Positions 1 to 6,281 of a stretch of 6,620 nt of DNA are shown here, in pieces. Origin of the DNA: Chth-196 sp044370935 (GTDB lineage Bacteria; Verrucomicrobiota; Verrucomicrobiia; Chthoniobacterales; Chthoniobacteraceae); contig JBILUQ010000227.1 of NCBI GenBank assembly GCA_044370935.1, positions 1 through 6,620 of the forward strand. The letters are read 5' to 3'. A program made the translations under genes and the position numbers. Every line of letters begins with the position of its first letter. Positions within the stretch are counted from its first letter, which is position 1. Under the pieces are notes generated by a model, which saw only the letters and a list, made by a program, of their open reading frames with translations, did no database searches and was not told where the DNA came from.

Positions 1-572
1 TCATTTGATTGGGCAAGCACTGTGTCCCGATTAATAGGCGCCCCGACATCCCTAAGCCTGATCAACCCAATTTGCTTTTTAAGATTCCCAAGTAAATGCG
101 CCCAGCAAGCGAACTCGGAAATCCCGGAAAAGCGGCGATCGACCAAATAGCCGGGGCCCAACGCTACGATATCTGCGATTACTTGAGCCAAATTCTGGTC
201 CCATTCGAGCGGAACAAACGTCTGCGAAACATTGGACTGAGGTTCTCCGATGCGAGCTTCCAGTTCGCTAGACTGCTTACTCGCGGTGTGGTCCTTGCCG
301 GACGAAGTTTGTTTCACTTCACAATCCCGCATTCCTGCCCCCTGCGCGGACGCTAACGAAACGGCATCGGGGACGGCCAAGTCACCGCTTTTTGTTTCCA
401 AAAACCTGCCTCGATCATCAAAAGAAATGTCGTCCGCTTCCAATTCCAAGGAATCAGTTTCTGAACTTAAAAACTCGGGAAACAAACGCCCTTCGCTTTT
501 TGCGGCACTTTGTGAAACAGCGCGGATCAACTCATCAATACATTTCAGGACAACGTCAGTGGGCTGGTTCAT
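1..572 (-). CDS. Partial hypothetical protein, runs off the left edge
   Basis: An uninterrupted reading frame runs on the minus strand from an ATG at 570-572 through 190 codons to the window edge without a stop, so the C-terminus is missing. I do not recognise the family. The N-terminus (MNQPTDVVLKCIDELIRAVS) is a probable amphipathic helix with no signal peptide or membrane segment, so a cytoplasmic protein is likely. Residues about 35-115 are acidic, Ser-rich and apparently disordered. From about residue 122 it becomes ordered and hydrophobic (VPLEWDQNLAQVIADIV), followed by an aromatic and basic stretch with SEFACWAHLLGNLKKQIG at about 152-168. A disordered N-terminal half followed by a folded domain is the only architecture visible. 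There is no clear SD before the ATG. The gene is divergent from the cysteine-cluster gene at 824. Confidence that it is coding rests on the long open frame and sensible protein composition; the plus-strand frames here look like shadows. Confidence 0.7.
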   Translation of the reverse strand, partial: MNQPTDVVLKCIDELIRAVSQSAAKSEGRLFPEFLSSETDSLELEADDISFDDRGRFLETKSGDLAVPDAVSLASAQGAGMRDCEVKQTSSGKDHTASKQSSELEARIGEPQSNVSQTFVPLEWDQNLAQVIADIVALGPGYLVDRRFSGISEFACWAHLLGNLKKQIGLIRLRDVGAPINRDTVLAQSN

Positions 573-628
573 TTTTCGAACTTAGTTTATTCTCGCTGAG
601 GCTAATATTCAAGCAACGAAATCAGCCC

Positions 629-650
629 AACCCCAAGCTTGGTTGATCAA
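629..650. repeat. Adjacent palindromes, possible operator
   Basis: Two perfect palindromes lie end to end: CCAAGCTTGG (633-642) and TTGATCAA (643-650). The first can also pair in a wider form, AACC at 629-632 with GGTT at 641-644. They sit 57-78 bp upstream of the minus-strand ATG at 572, in the shared regulatory gap. A regulator binding site or a small hairpin is possible; short palindromes also occur by chance, so this is tentative. Confidence 0.25.
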
Positions 651-788
651 AAGCGATCTCTCAACCGCGCATGAACTCTCCGTAAATTCGGACGCAATTA
701 CGCTCAAAAAGCAAAGTAAACGGACGAGAGTTTGGAGATCTCGGCGGCATAAAAAATAGTGTTAGTTTACAAATGCAAACGATTTTGT

Positions 789-818
789 TTTCCAACTACA
801 GAAAAGTTAAGTTATAAA
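789..818 (+). promoter_or_regulatory. Possible sigma-70-type promoter giving a leaderless mRNA
   Basis: A TATAAA hexamer at 813-818 (five of six matches to TATAAT) lies 18 bp after TTTCCA at 789-794 (four of six matches to TTGACA). A -10 ending at 818 would start transcription at about 824, which is the A of the ATG of the cysteine-cluster gene. The gene also has no SD, which fits a leaderless transcript. The match is modest and the region is AT-rich, so chance is a real alternative. Confidence 0.3.
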
Positions 819-823
819 AAATC

Positions 824-1240
824 ATGCTGTTTGACTACTGCGCAGAGTGCAGGCTGTGCTGCCACATTGAGGATGGATATCCGCCACTCGAGGTCTCACT
901 CACCAGAAAAGAAAAAGCACAGTACAAGAGCATCTGCATCGAAACAAATTGCCGGCATTTAGCGAAAACAGGTTGCACCCTTGGCAACGAGAAGCCGTTC
1001 AGCTGCAAGCTGTATCCGCTCGCCTACAATCCCTCTGAAAAGCGGTTTTACTACGATAGTGAATGCCCTCTGATGCCCGAATATCTGCATCAGTTAAATA
1101 ATGATCAAAGCGACGCCTCCAAGCATCTACATCAGATGCGCTCCGAAATAACCGCGCTTGAAAAAACTGATGCAAAATTCCTCACAGCGAACTTTGCAGT
1201 CGATCAAGACTACTTCGAGCTAAACACGCTTCCCCAATAA
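824..1240 (+). CDS. YkgJ-family cysteine-cluster protein
   Basis: This is a 138-residue soluble protein with nine cysteines in the first 81 residues (6, 9, 12, 13, 38, 43, 51, 61, 81). The N-terminal CAECRLCC pattern (C-x2-C-x2-CC), a middle GC at 50-51 and KPFSCKLYPL at 57-66 are the signature of the YkgJ / zinc-or-iron-chelating family (PF03692), which also includes the flagellin lysine methylase FliB. The cysteines most likely ligate Zn or an Fe-S cluster; the biochemical role of most members is unknown. The C-terminal 50 residues are helical, polar and lack cysteine. The ATG is chosen because the metal motif starts five residues in, leaving no room for a later start. No SD is visible. The gene for a GNAT-fold transferase follows after 24 bp on the same strand, so the two are probably co-transcribed and functionally paired. 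The family call is solid; the function is open. Confidence 0.85.
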   Translation: MLFDYCAECRLCCHIEDGYPPLEVSLTRKEKAQYKSICIETNCRHLAKTGCTLGNEKPFSCKLYPLAYNPSEKRFYYDSECPLMPEYLHQLNNDQSDASKHLHQMRSEITALEKTDAKFLTANFAVDQDYFELNTLPQ

Positions 1241-1264
1241 AACTCACCCTCAGTCCAAGTCTGA

Positions 1265-2140
1265 ATGAACAGCCCCATCTACAAATCCATCGCCCCTAGA
1301 AGAACACCATCGCCTAGGGCCCGGATTCGCGAACTCGGAAACCAAAGTTGGACCCCGAAGAATCTGTGCATCGAAAGTTATCATAACGATATCCTTTATT
1401 ACACATGCCGGTGGGACGCATTGTGCCCCTATATCGACGTTAACGAGGAGATGCTGGCGACAGTCCCCCGACCATTCATTGTCTACGCGCTTCCCCCGGA
1501 CAGCCCCTATGGGGTCCGCATTGGCGACCAGTATGGGTTAGTCAACGTGGCCTCCGAAGAATTCGAAGAGGATCCGCGCAGGGCTCGGAAATTCAAAGAA
1601 ATCCAAAAACGCTACACCCGGTTTAGCCACTCGGAGGCAGTTATTCCCGGTAAGGATCTTTCAATAAAAGACGTGATGTCGATGGGAGGACAGCACTTTG
1701 AGGATTGCTTCATTGACGACGCCGAGGTCGCAGGATTTGTTGATTATGTCCGTAAACTCGATGTGTTGGTAATGAAGGTCCACGACGAACACGGGGAACT
1801 AGTCCTAAGCGATGTCTCCATCCTACTCCCAGCCTACAGCCAAGTTTACGGGAGTTTCTGCCAGTGGAACCGAAACTTCTCGAGCCGCTCCCCTGGGTTG
1901 TACGCATGCCTGCTGGCAAGCAGATGGGCCGCCAAACACGGATTTAAGTTTTACAACCTGGGTCCGGTTGGAGACTACGGATACAAGTCGCTGTTCGTAA
2001 CAGACTTCGAGCCGATTTATGCCCTTGCCCTGACCGACCCGGATCATCCGTTGGCACAGGATCACACCTCGCCGCTGAACGTCGATTTCAAGCCGGAGGA
2101 GTGGAATCAAATCTACCGTAACCCAAACACACGCTTCTAA
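1265..2140 (+). CDS. GNAT-fold acyl/aminoacyl transferase, ATE/BioF2-like
   Basis: This is a 291-residue soluble protein. Residues about 155-245 match the C-terminal GNAT half shared by arginyl/leucyl-tRNA-protein transferases (ATE_C) and BioF2/FemAB-like acyltransferases. GELVLSDVSILLP (177-189) is a beta-strand pair. YSQVYGSF (191-198) corresponds to the conserved Ser/Tyr strand. RSPGLYACLLASRWAAKHG (208-226) is the cofactor-binding loop and helix. FYNLGPVGDYGYKSLF (229-244) matches the family's 'Y-x-L-G ... Y-K' ending. The N-terminal half holds three cysteines (35, 48, 54), possibly a small metal site as in ATE_N. By family, the protein would transfer an aminoacyl group from tRNA, or an acyl group, to a protein or small-molecule amine; the substrate cannot be read from the sequence. 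The ATG follows the cysteine-cluster gene by 24 bp with no strong SD. A 5-bp inverted repeat with a 3-nt loop (TAACC-GGC-GGTTA) overlaps the stop but has no T tract. Confidence 0.7.
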   Translation: MNSPIYKSIAPRRTPSPRARIRELGNQSWTPKNLCIESYHNDILYYTCRWDALCPYIDVNEEMLATVPRPFIVYALPPDSPYGVRIGDQYGLVNVASEEFEEDPRRARKFKEIQKRYTRFSHSEAVIPGKDLSIKDVMSMGGQHFEDCFIDDAEVAGFVDYVRKLDVLVMKVHDEHGELVLSDVSILLPAYSQVYGSFCQWNRNFSSRSPGLYACLLASRWAAKHGFKFYNLGPVGDYGYKSLFVTDFEPIYALALTDPDHPLAQDHTSPLNVDFKPEEWNQIYRNPNTRF

Positions 2141-2173
2141 CCGGCGGTTACAGGATTCGTTGGTTCTACCGGT

Positions 2174-2201
2174 GAAAAACACTGGAGAGCGATTCTCCAG
2201 T
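2174..2201 (-). terminator. Rho-independent terminator of the minus-strand operon
   Basis: A perfect 8-bp inverted repeat, ACTGGAGA (2181-2188) and TCTCCAGT (2194-2201), encloses a 5-nt loop. Read on the minus strand it is followed by GTTTTTC (T tract at 2175-2179), the classical intrinsic terminator layout. It begins 30 bp after the stop codon of the response-regulator gene at 2231. On the plus strand the hairpin follows the transferase gene by 40 bp but lacks a T tract, so it should work mainly leftwards, possibly helping as a block to convergent transcription. Confidence 0.75.
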
Positions 2202-2230
2202 TCACATCCAACCCAACGGCCCGCCCTCCT

Positions 2231-3697
2231 TTAGACGTTCGCCTGGCAATCTTCGCGGTACTCTTGAAGCTTATTGCGCAGCGTTCGAATACTGATTCCC
2301 AGCGTCTCCGAGGCCCGCGTCCGGTTGCCGCCGGAGGATTCCAAAACACGCAAAATGTGATTTTTCTCAACCTCCGAAAGAGGCATCCCTGCAAGTGCCG
2401 TCCCGCTGTCGATGGGGCCAGCATCTAGCAGCACGCGATCCGCCGAACTCAACGCAGAGTTGGCTAATGAGCGAGGGGCTGACATTGGTTTGCCCCGTTT
2501 AACCGGAAGTTGAACGGCCACCGGAAAACCCGTTCCCTCGCCTAGCCCGAGCACCACCGGGGACAACGCCATCCCTGGCTCGCTCAATATTACAGCACGC
2601 TCCACGGTATTTTGAAGTTCGCGAACATTCCCCGGCCAACGATGGGCTTCGAGAATTGAGATGCACTCAGGCGTCAAAGCGACATCGGCCTTGCCATGCT
2701 GCTTGCAGAAATGATTCAAAAAATGACGTGCAAGCAGCTCAATATCGCCTTTTCGCTCACGCAACGGCGGCACCGACACTGGAAAAACGTTGAGCCGATA
2801 GTACAAATCCTCGCGAAAATCACCCTTCTCCACTGATCTTCCCAAATCCCGGTTTGTCGTAGCGAGCACTCGCACGTCAACTTGGATGGTCTTAGTGCCT
2901 CCGACCCTTTCAAATTCGCGCTCCTGAAGCACACGCAGCAACTTAGCCTGAAGTCTCGGAGAAATTTCGCTGATTTCGTCCAGCAGGAGCGTGCCACCAC
3001 TCGCGAGCTCAAACCGACCTTCGCGCCGTTCAGTCGCACCCGTGAATGCACCCTTTTCGTGACCAAAAAATTCACTTTCCATCAGGCTCTCTGAAAGCGC
3101 GGCGCAATTGACACGGATGTAGGGCTGGCTCGCACGGCCACTGGCACGATAGATCGCTTGAGCGACTAATTCTTTTCCCGTGCCATTTTCACCCTGAATC
3201 AACACTGTCGCCTCGGTCGGAGCCACCTTTCGCAATACCTCCCTGAGCATCAGAATCGGATCGCTTTCCCCGACAAGTTCCTTCGCGGAGGTTAACTCGG
3301 ATGCCAGATATTCGTTTACCCGAACCATCTGCCGATAGGTTTCCGCCTTTTTAACCAACACCTCGATCTGACTGATCGAGAAAGGTTTCAAAAGATAGTC
3401 GAAAGCCCCGAGCCTCATGCATTCCACGGCGGACTCAACGGTCCCAAAGCCGCTCATCATGATCGCGAGGGGTGGGTTCAAGCCCTTGAACATTTTCTCC
3501 AGAAACGCAGTCCCCTCTCCGTCCGGTAAACGGACATCCAAAAACACCAGGTCAAACTGGTCTTTTTTCATCAACCGCTCCGCGTCCGCAAGTGTACCCG
3601 CACTGCTCACTCCGTACCTTTTTCCGCGCAGCACCTCTTCAAAAGTGCGACGGATAAAAGGCTCATCATCTATTACCAATACTTTTTCAACAGCCAT
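2231..3697 (-). CDS. NtrC-family sigma-54-dependent response regulator
   Basis: This 488-residue transcriptional activator has three intact domains. The receiver (about 4-118) has acidic residues D10/D11, phospho-acceptor D54 in FLDVRLPDG, S82 and K104 in the LLKPF motif. The central AAA+ sigma-54 interaction domain (about 140-370) has Walker A GENGTGKE at 169-176, the sigma-54-contacting GAFTGA loop at 216-221 and Walker B LLLDE with D240-E241. A flexible Ala/Ser/Pro-rich linker leads to a Fis-type HTH (about 445-482, GGNRTRASETLGISIRTLRN). Phosphorylation should drive oligomerisation, enhancer binding and ATP-dependent opening of sigma-54 promoters. All key residues are present, so it should be active. 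The ATG at 3697 is chosen because VLVIDDE must start right after it; an in-frame GTG at 3736 would add 13 atypical residues and lacks an SD. It is the last gene of a four-gene operon headed by a sigma-54 promoter, so autoregulation is likely. No partner histidine kinase lies in the window. Confidence 0.95.
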   Translation of the reverse strand: MAVEKVLVIDDEPFIRRTFEEVLRGKRYGVSSAGTLADAERLMKKDQFDLVFLDVRLPDGEGTAFLEKMFKGLNPPLAIMMSGFGTVESAVECMRLGAFDYLLKPFSISQIEVLVKKAETYRQMVRVNEYLASELTSAKELVGESDPILMLREVLRKVAPTEATVLIQGENGTGKELVAQAIYRASGRASQPYIRVNCAALSESLMESEFFGHEKGAFTGATERREGRFELASGGTLLLDEISEISPRLQAKLLRVLQEREFERVGGTKTIQVDVRVLATTNRDLGRSVEKGDFREDLYYRLNVFPVSVPPLRERKGDIELLARHFLNHFCKQHGKADVALTPECISILEAHRWPGNVRELQNTVERAVILSEPGMALSPVVLGLGEGTGFPVAVQLPVKRGKPMSAPRSLANSALSSADRVLLDAGPIDSGTALAGMPLSEVEKNHILRVLESSGGNRTRASETLGISIRTLRNKLQEYREDCQANV

Positions 3698-3726
3698 AGG
3701 GTGGACGGGAAAGTGACCTCCTTTCC
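3698..3726 (-). promoter_or_regulatory. SD in a hairpin loop before the regulator gene
   Basis: On the minus strand a strong SD (AAAGGAGGT, 3716-3724) lies unusually far from the ATG at 3697: 18 nt separate AGGAGGT from the start, against the usual 5-9. The SD overlaps a perfect inverted repeat, GGAAAG (3721-3726) and CTTTCC (3708-3713), with the loop GAGGTCA. Folding the hairpin would present the GAGG core in the loop and shorten the path to the ATG. No alternative start codon exists at normal spacing. This may set or modulate the translation level of the activator. Confidence 0.45.
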
Positions 3727-3754
3727 ATGCACCCACTCGGCAAAAAAGTCATGC

Positions 3755-4189
3755 TCAAATATTAGATTCGTAACGACGACGGACCTGCTTCGCGGTTGGT
3801 TTAGGAATAATTTGCGCCTCTCCGCGCGATGACGAAAGTGCATGCTTCAGCAAAAGCTGCTCATTCTCCTTATCTAAAAGCATCGCTTTTAGAAGGATCC
3901 GCTGAGCCTTTTCCGAGACAGCCCTAAATGCGCCGCTCTTCTTTACCCCGGCAGCCCTTACCGCCTCGCGCATTCGTCCCAGTGACGAATCCAGCGCCTT
4001 AAGGAGAAATCTTTTCCTATCAAGCAGCGCGGCCTCGATCGGATGGGCCGAACCGCGAAGGAGACGGTTTTCTTCGAGGAAAAAATCATACACCTCCTCA
4101 CACAGCGAGGAGTGGGCGTGAATGCAGTCTAGAACAGGCAGTTCACGCTTTTCCTGCTTTTCCCGAGGTTGTGCGAGAGGAGCGTTCAT
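3755..4189 (-). CDS. Small helical FlgN-like protein (putative export chaperone)
   Basis: This is a 144-residue, all-helical, charged cytoplasmic protein with no signal or membrane segment. Three features recall the FlgN/FliT-type export chaperones: an N-terminal helix with EEVYDFFLEENRLLRG (31-46), a second with ALLDRKRFLLKALDSSLGRM (54-73), and a C-terminal helix with ILLKAMLLDKENEQLLLKHA (98-117). FlgN members are typically about 140 residues with a conserved 'K-x-x-L-L' helix and an 'N-x-x-L-L' helix near the C-terminus, and they guard flagellar hook-associated proteins before export. The tail (about 118-144) is basic and disordered. The similarity is by pattern only, and a generic coiled-coil protein is the alternative. 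It lies 42 bp after the TPR gene and 57 bp before the sigma-54 activator gene, in one transcription unit. No SD is seen; the ATG at 4189 is the only reasonable start. A flagellar or type III secretion role is inferred. Confidence 0.6.
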   Translation of the reverse strand: MNAPLAQPREKQEKRELPVLDCIHAHSSLCEEVYDFFLEENRLLRGSAHPIEAALLDRKRFLLKALDSSLGRMREAVRAAGVKKSGAFRAVSEKAQRILLKAMLLDKENEQLLLKHALSSSRGEAQIIPKPTAKQVRRRYESNI

Positions 4190-4231
4190 GATGAGTAATA
4201 CACTAAGAAAGAGGCCCCTGAAGAAATTACG

Positions 4232-5629
4232 CTACCTCGCGGGGATCCGAGTTACGGGTCCGGCAAGAGTCCTTAACTCCTTGTGGACATGCTCATTCCA
4301 GCCAAGGTGATCCGCCCGGTACCGAGCCATATCCACGACGTTCTCAATACTCATTGGAAGTTTTTTCTGCCTGACCTCCGGTTTTTCAGATTCGCTGATG
4401 ATATATTTGTAAGACTCCAAAGCTCTCGCCTCTAAGCGCAACCGCTCGAAGCACAGGGCCATCTGGTACACCACCGGCCAACGCCATTCGGGACTCGCCT
4501 CGATCGCCGCTAGCGCCTGATAAATTGTCACCGCGTTTACAAAATCACCGCGCTGATAAAAGTCATTCGCGAACTCGTTCCCCGCTTTCTTTTGCCAGAA
4601 CGCCCATTTTTTAGGATCCGCCCCCTCCTTGGCCTTCGCATCCTTTAACAACTCGAGGACCATTTCGTATGCATCCAACGGACGGTTCTGCGCCTTGTAG
4701 GCCGAGGCAAGCATGTAACGGGCCTCAGCCCCGAGCGTGTGGCGACTGAAATCTTTCAAGAACCGCTCGAGGGCCGTGGTCGCTCCAGCCATGTCATTTA
4801 GCATGAACGTACAGTGTGCGGAGCGATACGTCGCCAAGGCCCGTTCCTCCTTGGTCAAATCCGAACGCAACGACATGTTGTAGAACTTCTGAGCTTGTTC
4901 GAAGTCACCTTGAATGAAGTAAGTGTTCGCAATATCTTTCTGAGCCTGACGCGTAACCGCCTGGTACTTTTCCATGTTTGCGCTTCCACCCTTCATCGCA
5001 AACTGGATCACTCCGTAGTAACGCGAAATCGCCAGCTTAAACGCTCCCGTTTCCCGATAAACGACGCCCAAACGCAGGAGCCAAAGCAAATAATCCGGAT
5101 CAGATGGAAGCTCTTTGCACAGCTTTTCGTAAATTGCAGCCGTTTTAACCGCATCCCCGATTGATGCATACACCTCGGCGATTTCCACCAATGCGGCCTT
5201 GCGATCGGTACCTGGCAGATCAACCTCCAGTAGGGATTCCAAGAGCTTTTCCGCAACCTGAACATCCCCGGCCTTCAAAGCGGCGCGAGCACGGTCCGTA
5301 AAAATCTTGATTTCCTGAGCCTTGAACTCTGGGGTGCCCGGCACGAGCGCGGGCCCTTTTGGAACATCTTTCTTCGGCTTTGGCGCCGAGGAAAATTCGT
5401 CATCCTCCGTTTTAGGAGCCTTAGACTTTGCCTGCGCCAGCAACTCAGCCTTCGCAGATAGCGCGGTAAATCCCTTCGAATCCGTCGGCTGTTCGGCGGA
5501 GACCCTGAAAAACGATGCGCCGAAGATTAACGATGCAGTCAGCAAGCCTCGGGATAAAAAACGAGGAAACGACTGGATGACTACCCAGCCGGGGCCCGAT
5601 ACATAACTACTCAGTGATGAGGGTGGCAC
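4232..5629 (-). CDS. Exported TPR-repeat protein (start uncertain)
   Basis: This protein has a Sec-type signal (RFLSRGLLTASLIFGASFFRVSA, then EQ) followed by a Lys/Pro-rich, probably disordered linker. A long alpha-solenoid of tetratricopeptide-like repeats follows, for example ARAALKAGDVQVAEKLLESL, AEVYASIGDAVKTAAIYEKL, ANTYFIQGDFEQAQKFYNMS, ARYMLASAYKAQNRPLDAYE and NDFYQRGDFVNAVTIYQALA. TPR solenoids scaffold protein-protein contacts; here that would be in the periplasm or at the outer membrane, like BamD- or YfgC-type partners, though I cannot name a family. The start is doubtful. The open frame reaches back to a TTG at 5725 but most of that part overlaps the previous gene. GTG at 5629 is the longest reasonable start and gives a long n-region. 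TTG at 5545 would cut into the signal. An ATG at 5604, two bases after the upstream stop, is one frame off. See the finding on a possible one-base deletion. The body of the gene is secure. Confidence 0.8.
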   Translation of the reverse strand: MPPSSLSSYVSGPGWVVIQSFPRFLSRGLLTASLIFGASFFRVSAEQPTDSKGFTALSAKAELLAQAKSKAPKTEDDEFSSAPKPKKDVPKGPALVPGTPEFKAQEIKIFTDRARAALKAGDVQVAEKLLESLLEVDLPGTDRKAALVEIAEVYASIGDAVKTAAIYEKLCKELPSDPDYLLWLLRLGVVYRETGAFKLAISRYYGVIQFAMKGGSANMEKYQAVTRQAQKDIANTYFIQGDFEQAQKFYNMSLRSDLTKEERALATYRSAHCTFMLNDMAGATTALERFLKDFSRHTLGAEARYMLASAYKAQNRPLDAYEMVLELLKDAKAKEGADPKKWAFWQKKAGNEFANDFYQRGDFVNAVTIYQALAAIEASPEWRWPVVYQMALCFERLRLEARALESYKYIISESEKPEVRQKKLPMSIENVVDMARYRADHLGWNEHVHKELRTLAGPVTRIPAR

Positions 5630-6263
5630 GGCTTTGAGCGGGGTTGACAATGACAGGCGGCCGAGCGGATTGGAAAAGCGGATCAAACATGAAACGCAAT
5701 CTCCTCTCTTGCATTCTCGGGTCAACTACTGGCGCCGGAAAAAACTGCATTACCTCGTTGGGACCTGGGCCAGCCGAGATCGAACCGCGGCTTGATTCAG
5801 GTTGAAAACTTGGGTCGTCCTCTCCTGCGGGCGCGGAGCCCTCAGGTACAGGCAATCTTTTCCCGAACACGCTCCTGTAAGCCTCTATCGCCTCGGTACC
5901 GGCCATTGCCTCAGCAGTCTTGCTCAAATCTGGTTTGGGGGAGGAAGCAGGCACACGCGGGGGCGTACGCTCGGTTCCCGCTGGCGAGGGCGGTCCAAAC
6001 CGCATTGGAGCAGGTCCGATCGTTCCAAGGTAACCCAGCGGACGATACACCAAAGGGTACTCTACCGGCCCCCCCTTTCCACCGTCAGCGCCAGCTTGCG
6101 CACCATTAGCAGCGCCCTGTGCACCAGACTGCGCGGCGGCAGTTTTCTGCTGGCCGCTTCCCTGTCCACTCTGAGATGCAGAACGGCCGGTTCCTCCGGC
6201 GAAAGCCATAGGACCCAAACAGAAAAGCACCAAAACCGAAGAAATTGTTCTGAACTCGAGCAT
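5607..6263 (-). CDS. Secreted low-complexity Gly/Ala/Pro-rich protein
   Basis: From the ATG at 6263 this is 218 residues (221 from the GTG at 6272). It starts with a signal peptide (MLEFRTISSVLVLFCLG, ending PMAFA before GG). A Gly/Ala/Gln/Ser-rich stretch of about 40 residues follows, then a Tyr/Pro-rich patch (VEYPLVYRPLGYLGTIGPAP), a Pro/Ser-rich linker, a short helix around KTAEAMAGTEAIEAYRSVFG, and a C-terminal part with PVVDPRMQERRLRFMFDP. There is no membrane anchor beyond the signal and no catalytic motif; I do not recognise it. An extracellular or periplasmic structural or linker protein fits the composition. I prefer the ATG at 6263 because the sigma-54 promoter just upstream predicts transcription starting at about 6271, after the GTG. 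No SD is present. It is the first gene of the four-gene operon, and the next gene begins at or within its 3' end. Confidence 0.75.
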   Translation of the reverse strand: MLEFRTISSVLVLFCLGPMAFAGGTGRSASQSGQGSGQQKTAAAQSGAQGAANGAQAGADGGKGGPVEYPLVYRPLGYLGTIGPAPMRFGPPSPAGTERTPPRVPASSPKPDLSKTAEAMAGTEAIEAYRSVFGKRLPVPEGSAPAGEDDPSFQPESSRGSISAGPGPNEVMQFFPAPVVDPRMQERRLRFMFDPLFQSARPPVIVNPAQSRATLITE

Positions 6264-6281
6264 TAGTTTCACATCATTCTG

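Larger units (their letters stand above)
573..823. other. Divergent intergenic spacer
   Basis: This is a 251-bp AT-rich gap between two divergent genes and must hold the promoters for both. It contains several short palindromes: CCAAGCTTGG at 633-642 directly abutting TTGATCAA at 643-650, and GAGATCTC at 735-742. I found no RNA gene, no credible coding frame, and no GG-N10-GC sigma-54 signature on either strand. A near miss on the minus strand around 613-628 has N11 spacing and was not accepted. Confidence 0.6.

Noticed and set aside
613..628. Minus-strand TTGGGC...TTGC resembling a sigma-54 promoter before the left-edge gene
   Set aside because: The GG to GC distance is 11 bases and the -24 box is poor.
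96..646. Three overlapping plus-strand ORFs in the left 650 bases
   Set aside because: They are mutually overlapping, low-quality translations opposite a long continuous minus-strand frame, and have no start signals.
106..1343. Repeated string CGAACTCGGAAA near 110 and near 1331
   Set aside because: Only about a dozen bases, inside two unrelated genes on opposite strands, with no flanking similarity; chance is sufficient.
2138..2150. TAACCGGCGGTTA inverted repeat at the transferase stop codon as a plus-strand terminator
   Set aside because: The stem is only five base pairs with a 3-nt loop and no T tract follows.
1823..2182. Minus-strand ORF of 119 codons opposite the transferase gene
   Set aside because: It is the antisense shadow of a gene with clear GNAT motifs and has no recognisable features.
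5624..5639. TGGCACGGCTTTGAGC on the plus strand, resembling a sigma-54 promoter
   Set aside because: GG to GC spacing is 11, not 10, the -12 box is TGAGC rather than TTGC, and it lies antisense inside coding sequence.
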